Positions 33,478-36,805 of a stretch of 36,805 nucleotides of DNA are shown here, piece after piece (position 1 is the first letter of the stretch; every line of letters starts with the position of its first letter). The stretch spans positions 1 to 36,805 of the forward strand of contig JAGREE010000062.1 in the NCBI GenBank assembly GCA_020446675.1, in the 5' to 3' direction. The notes under the pieces were generated by a model that worked only from the letters and a program-made list of their open reading frames with translations, did not search any database and was not told where the DNA came from. This DNA comes from Alphaproteobacteria bacterium (GTDB lineage: Bacteria; Pseudomonadota; Alphaproteobacteria; Sphingomonadales; Emcibacteraceae). The position numbers and the translations under genes were made by a program.

Positions 33478-34821
33478 ATGTTTCATTTTTCTAAAAAGAA
33501 TTTTATCAAAATTTCGACAATACTGACTATTTTATCGTTGCCACTTCATGCATATGCCGCTGATAAAAAAATAATCGCCAAACGTTATTTTTCAAATTTT
33601 CCACTGGCAAAGGGAAATTATAACGGTATTTCATCGGCCAGTGATGGGCTTATATATTATGTACTATGCTCCGGCGATCTTGATACCGGTGCCCAGATGT
33701 ATTCCTATAATCCCAAAAGCGACAAAATCACCCATCTTGCCGATCTGACGGAAATTGTCGGCGAAAAGGGTCAAAAATCTATTCCCCAGGGCAAAAGCCA
33801 TGTGAATTATTATGAATATAAAGGCAAACTTTATTTTGCAACGCATATTGATTTTTATACCCATGTTGATGGCAAGGAAATTCTTGGCATTCCGCCGGAA
33901 GGATATAAACCTTATCCGGGCGGGCATATAGTGTCTTATGATATGACCAGCGGTAATTTTGAAGATCTTGGAATTGCTTCAAAAACAAAAGGGGGCGTTC
34001 TTGCCCAGACCATGGATAGAACCCGCGGCAGGTTATATGGCATTATATGGCCATCCGGCGAAGTTTATCGCTATGATGTTGAAAGCAGGGATTTAAAAAC
34101 ACTCGGCAAATTTTTTGCTGATGGCGAAGAAGGCAACGGCGACCGTTATCTGGTATTAAGCCGTTCGCTTACAGTAGATGAAACAACAGGAAATGTATTT
34201 TTCGCCAATCCGCTGGGTGAAATTTACCAGTATATTCTTGCAAAAGATGAAATCGAGAAAGTGACTTCAGAAAATCTTGTAAAAGATTATTTCGGCCACC
34301 TCGATGTCCATAGGTCAATGGGATACCAGTGGCGGCAATCTATCTGGTCTGATTATGACAAAATGATATATGGCGTTCATTTGGAGTCCGAATATTTATT
34401 TCGGCTAAATCCCAAGACCGGAAAAATTGAATTTCTGGACAGACTTGCTTCACCCACCACAAAAAGGGCCGGAGTAACCGGATATGGTGGAAGTCTTGGT
34501 CTGACCTTTGGCGAAAATAATCACACACTTTACCATATTTCCCATGCCTATCCCAGTGAAGAGGACTTTAAACAATTTGGATCTGATGCTGTAAGCAAAC
34601 TGGGTTTAAAAAATCATCATTTGATTTCATATGATTTGAAAGACCATAAATATTCCGACCTTGGAGAAATCACATTTGAAGACGGCAGTGAACCCGTTCA
34701 TATCAATTCACTGGCCTATGGCGCAGACGGAAATTTTTATGCCGTAACCACCATTGAACTTCAGGTTGGGAATATTGCATCGGATCTTATATCGTTTCCA
34801 AACCCGAATGTTACTCAATAA
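33478..34821 (+). CDS. Secreted seven-bladed beta-propeller protein of unknown function
   Basis: Exported protein of 447 residues with a signal peptide (cleavage near AYA, residue 27) and a strong ribosome binding site (AGGGGAAG). I see seven repeats of a blade pattern, roughly G-x-(I/L/F)-Y at the start and Y-(D/N)-x-x-(S/T)-G-x-x-x-x-L-(G/D) at the end, beginning near 57, 117, 184, 238, 296, 350 and 418. Histidines and aromatics cluster in blades 1-3 (SHVNYYEY near 107, ATHIDFYTH near 121, PGGHIVSYD near 147). Seven-bladed propellers of similar size include polysaccharide lyases (oligogalacturonate lyase, ulvan lyases), sugar-acid lactonases and binding proteins. Divergent placement next to the lyase operon suggests a role in the same polymer's breakdown. 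I recognise no specific family. Confidence 0.8.
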   Translation: MFHFSKKNFIKISTILTILSLPLHAYAADKKIIAKRYFSNFPLAKGNYNGISSASDGLIYYVLCSGDLDTGAQMYSYNPKSDKITHLADLTEIVGEKGQKSIPQGKSHVNYYEYKGKLYFATHIDFYTHVDGKEILGIPPEGYKPYPGGHIVSYDMTSGNFEDLGIASKTKGGVLAQTMDRTRGRLYGIIWPSGEVYRYDVESRDLKTLGKFFADGEEGNGDRYLVLSRSLTVDETTGNVFFANPLGEIYQYILAKDEIEKVTSENLVKDYFGHLDVHRSMGYQWRQSIWSDYDKMIYGVHLESEYLFRLNPKTGKIEFLDRLASPTTKRAGVTGYGGSLGLTFGENNHTLYHISHAYPSEEDFKQFGSDAVSKLGLKNHHLISYDLKDHKYSDLGEITFEDGSEPVHINSLAYGADGNFYAVTTIELQVGNIASDLISFPNPNVTQ

Positions 34822-34879
34822 AAATGACCATTAAAACAAACCATTTTCATGATTTTTGAAAATAACAAGGGTAAATATC

Positions 34880-35386
34880 ATGATTAAAGTAAATTTTGAG
34901 CTTAATGACCGAAAAATAACCGTCAATTATTATCCCTTTGATATTTTTCCGCCCGCCTCTGCAAAACCAATCCGGGAGTTCTATGATATATGGAATAAAT
35001 GCAGAGGTGATAACAGACTGCCATCCCGCAAAGATATGAAATTCGAATATATGAAAGGCTGGCACAGTAATATCAAATTGACCTATATGGGGCTGACACC
35101 GCAAGACAAAAAAAAGAACCTGATCCTTGGTGAGAAATATCAGCAATATTGGGGCAGAAAGACGATGAAACAACAGATTGAGGAAATGGGAAAAGCCGGA
35201 ATACCATTTATGAAAAAATACCATGAATGTCTGCAACATCTCTATGACGGGCATTATGGAATTAATACCGGCCTTTGCCCCAATTCCGACGGCAGTATGC
35301 GTAATATGATCTGGATTGATTTACCGCTTGCTGAAAATAGCGAAAATATGGATCATATCATTACGGCTATCGTACCGCTGCCATAA
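34880..35386 (+). CDS. PAS_5-type domain protein
   Basis: Soluble 168-residue protein resembling the PAS_5 family, which is common in Alphaproteobacteria and of unknown biochemical role. The family start is recognisable as IREFYDIWNKCRGDNRLPSRKDMKF (about 33-57), followed by a partial match to the sheet and loop pattern including KYQQYWGRKTMKQQ. There is no output domain, signal peptide or membrane helix. The start at 34880 follows AAGGG; a TTG 24 bases earlier is less likely. It is 58 bases after the propeller gene and may be read through from it, but a functional link is not evident. Twenty-two bases separate it from the convergent ycaO gene. Confidence 0.7.
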   Translation: MIKVNFELNDRKITVNYYPFDIFPPASAKPIREFYDIWNKCRGDNRLPSRKDMKFEYMKGWHSNIKLTYMGLTPQDKKKNLILGEKYQQYWGRKTMKQQIEEMGKAGIPFMKKYHECLQHLYDGHYGINTGLCPNSDGSMRNMIWIDLPLAENSENMDHIITAIVPLP

Positions 35387-35408
35387 AACCACCAGCCTTT
35401 TCATTAAA

Positions 35409-36805
35409 TTAACGGCCAGCCGCTATTTTCCTTGCCTGGTGCAGTTTTTTATAGCTTTCAATTAATTTCAGATGTTTATCGAGCCCCTCAAGCTTCATAC
35501 TTGTTTTGCTCAGGCCATAAAAGCGGACATCGCCCTGAACAGAACCGACTACATTTTCTAAAATCTCCGCCCCATACATTCTGGTCAAATTCTTAAGATA
35601 ATCATCAATTTCCAGCTCATCATCCAGCATGATATCAATAACGGCATTAACCGCCTGATAGAAAAGAATTCGTGATACGGTATTATCATTAAAATTGAGA
35701 AAATCGAAAATCAGTTCTTTTGCATCTTCCAACTGGCCGACCGCCAGATGGATCAGTATTTTAAGCTCCCCGATATCAAGTTTTCCCCAAACGGTCGTTT
35801 CATCAAACACAATTCCGATAAGGTCGGATATAAGCATCCGGTTATCCAGCTCGCTTTCTTCAAGCCGGTCAAGCAACTGTAAAAGTTCATCATCACTAAG
35901 CGCGTGAATACTCAGAATATCAGCCCTGAAATGTAAGGCCCGGTTACTGTTATCCCAGACCAGATCCTCAACCGGGTAAATATCTGAATAGTCCGGTACA
36001 AGTATACGGCAGGCGGTTGCCCCGAAATCCTGATAATGGGCAATATAGACGTCCTTGCCCAAATCATGCAGGATATTCATCAGCGTTCCCCTTTCCTGTT
36101 CTGACGTGCCGGAAAAATCCCATTCGCAAAATTCAAAATCCGCCTTTTCGCTAAAAAACTTCCAGGATATGAGGCCGGTTGAATCTATAAAATGTTCAAC
36201 GAAATTATTTGGCTCAGAAAGTGCAAGGCTGTTAAATGTCGGTGGCGGCATATCATTTAATCCTTCAAAGCTTCTGCCTTGCAAAAGTTCGGTGAGGGAC
36301 CGTTCAAGCGCCACTTCAAAATCGGGATGTGCGCCAAAGGACGCAAAAACACCGCCTGTCCGCGGGTTCATTAATGTCACACTCATCACCGGAAACTGCC
36401 CGCCTAAAGACGCGTCCTTGACCAGGATGGGAAATCCTTTAGCCTCCAGCTCATCAATGCCCTTCATAATATGTGGATATTTTAGAAGCACCTCCTTGGG
36501 TACATCAGGCAGCGTGATTTCCTCTTCAATAATCTGTTTCTTAACGGCACGCTCAAATATTTCAGAAAGGCACTGTACTTCGGCTTCAAAAAAATTGTTT
36601 CCGGCACTCATACCGTTGCTGACATATAAATTTTCAATCAGGTTGGATGGAAAATAAATGGTTTTCTGGTCGGACTGCCGGATAAAGGGAAGCGCACATA
36701 TGCCTCTTTCCTTATCACCTGAGTTGGTGTCAATCAGATGCGATGCCCGCAGCTCATGATCAGGATCATAAAAGTCCAGCAGTGTATCATCCAGAAGTCC
36801 TTCCG
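35409..36805 (-). CDS. ycaO: YcaO-domain protein, RimO accessory type (3' part)
   Basis: C-terminal 464 residues of a YcaO protein whose start lies beyond the right edge; the frame stays open from the internal ATG at 36611 to 36805. The match to E. coli YcaO (586 residues) is strong: ELRASHLIDTNSGDKERGI, FPSNLIENLYVSNGMSAGN, EAEVQCLSEIFERAVK, KDASLGGQFPVM, NPRTGGVFASFGAHP and SLTELLQGRSFEGLND. YcaO domains activate amide backbones with ATP; the E. coli protein helps RimO methylthiolate ribosomal protein S12. The region after about residue 230 of the visible part is the C-terminal helical extension typical of this subgroup. No peptide-precursor or cyclodehydratase gene is nearby, which argues against a RiPP cluster. 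Confidence 0.93.
   Translation of the reverse strand, partial: EGLLDDTLLDFYDPDHELRASHLIDTNSGDKERGICALPFIRQSDQKTIYFPSNLIENLYVSNGMSAGNNFFEAEVQCLSEIFERAVKKQIIEEEITLPDVPKEVLLKYPHIMKGIDELEAKGFPILVKDASLGGQFPVMSVTLMNPRTGGVFASFGAHPDFEVALERSLTELLQGRSFEGLNDMPPPTFNSLALSEPNNFVEHFIDSTGLISWKFFSEKADFEFCEWDFSGTSEQERGTLMNILHDLGKDVYIAHYQDFGATACRILVPDYSDIYPVEDLVWDNSNRALHFRADILSIHALSDDELLQLLDRLEESELDNRMLISDLIGIVFDETTVWGKLDIGELKILIHLAVGQLEDAKELIFDFLNFNDNTVSRILFYQAVNAVIDIMLDDELEIDDYLKNLTRMYGAEILENVVGSVQGDVRFYGLSKTSMKLEGLDKHLKLIESYKKLHQARKIAAGR

Noticed and set aside
35409..36805. YcaO-dependent RiPP cluster
   Set aside because: The protein matches the RimO-accessory YcaO type along its whole visible length, and no precursor peptide, dehydrogenase or transporter gene is adjacent.

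Overview
The window most likely comes from an alphaproteobacterium, probably a marine polysaccharide user. The signs are a class II (B12-dependent) ribonucleotide reductase, a PAS_5-type protein, several twin-arginine exported enzymes, and a carbohydrate-catabolism locus with a heparinase-fold lyase, nagA, nagB and kdgK. The assignment rests on protein character only; no rRNA or tRNA is present. Genes are tightly packed, and four convergent pairs end within 5 bases of each other or overlap.

Layout. 1-4597 (plus strand): the 3' part of nrdJ, a PAS-GGDEF-EAL c-di-GMP protein with a degenerate GGDEF motif, and a YciA-type thioesterase. 4594-5978 (minus): a PhoA-like alkaline phosphatase with a candidate Pho box. 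5980-11750: a block that looks A+T-richer by eye, with a PAP2 phosphatase, a small complete tyrosine recombinase, and a very large diguanylate cyclase with three tandem periplasmic solute-binding sensor domains. Three copies of a short interspersed motif lie in it, two of them at its edges in opposite orientation. 11825-15777: a divergent sugar-oxidation set (NupG-type transporter on one side; xylose-isomerase-like epimerase and GMC dehydrogenase on the other) with a LacI-type palindrome between them. 15778-18221: a two-SBP sensor histidine kinase broken by a one-base frameshift. 18466-23211: a POT transporter, a uridine kinase with an apparently leaderless promoter, an APC permease and a trans-sulfuration-type PLP enzyme.

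23357-34821 is the most coherent system. A plus-strand pair (Tat-exported Gfo/Idh/MocA oxidoreductase, KDG kinase) converges on a five-gene minus-strand operon (Nramp-fold transporter lacking its metal motif, NagA carrying a Tat signal, NagB, a 1039-residue secreted heparinase II/III-family protein, mannonate/fructuronate-type SDR). A secreted seven-bladed beta-propeller protein is divergent from the operon. I read it as a locus for a uronate- plus N-acetylglucosamine-containing polysaccharide, with no sulfatase in view. The propeller protein and the Nramp-like carrier are the least understood parts. The window ends with a PAS_5 protein and the 3' part of ycaO.

No CRISPR array, rRNA, tRNA or clear insertion sequence was seen.
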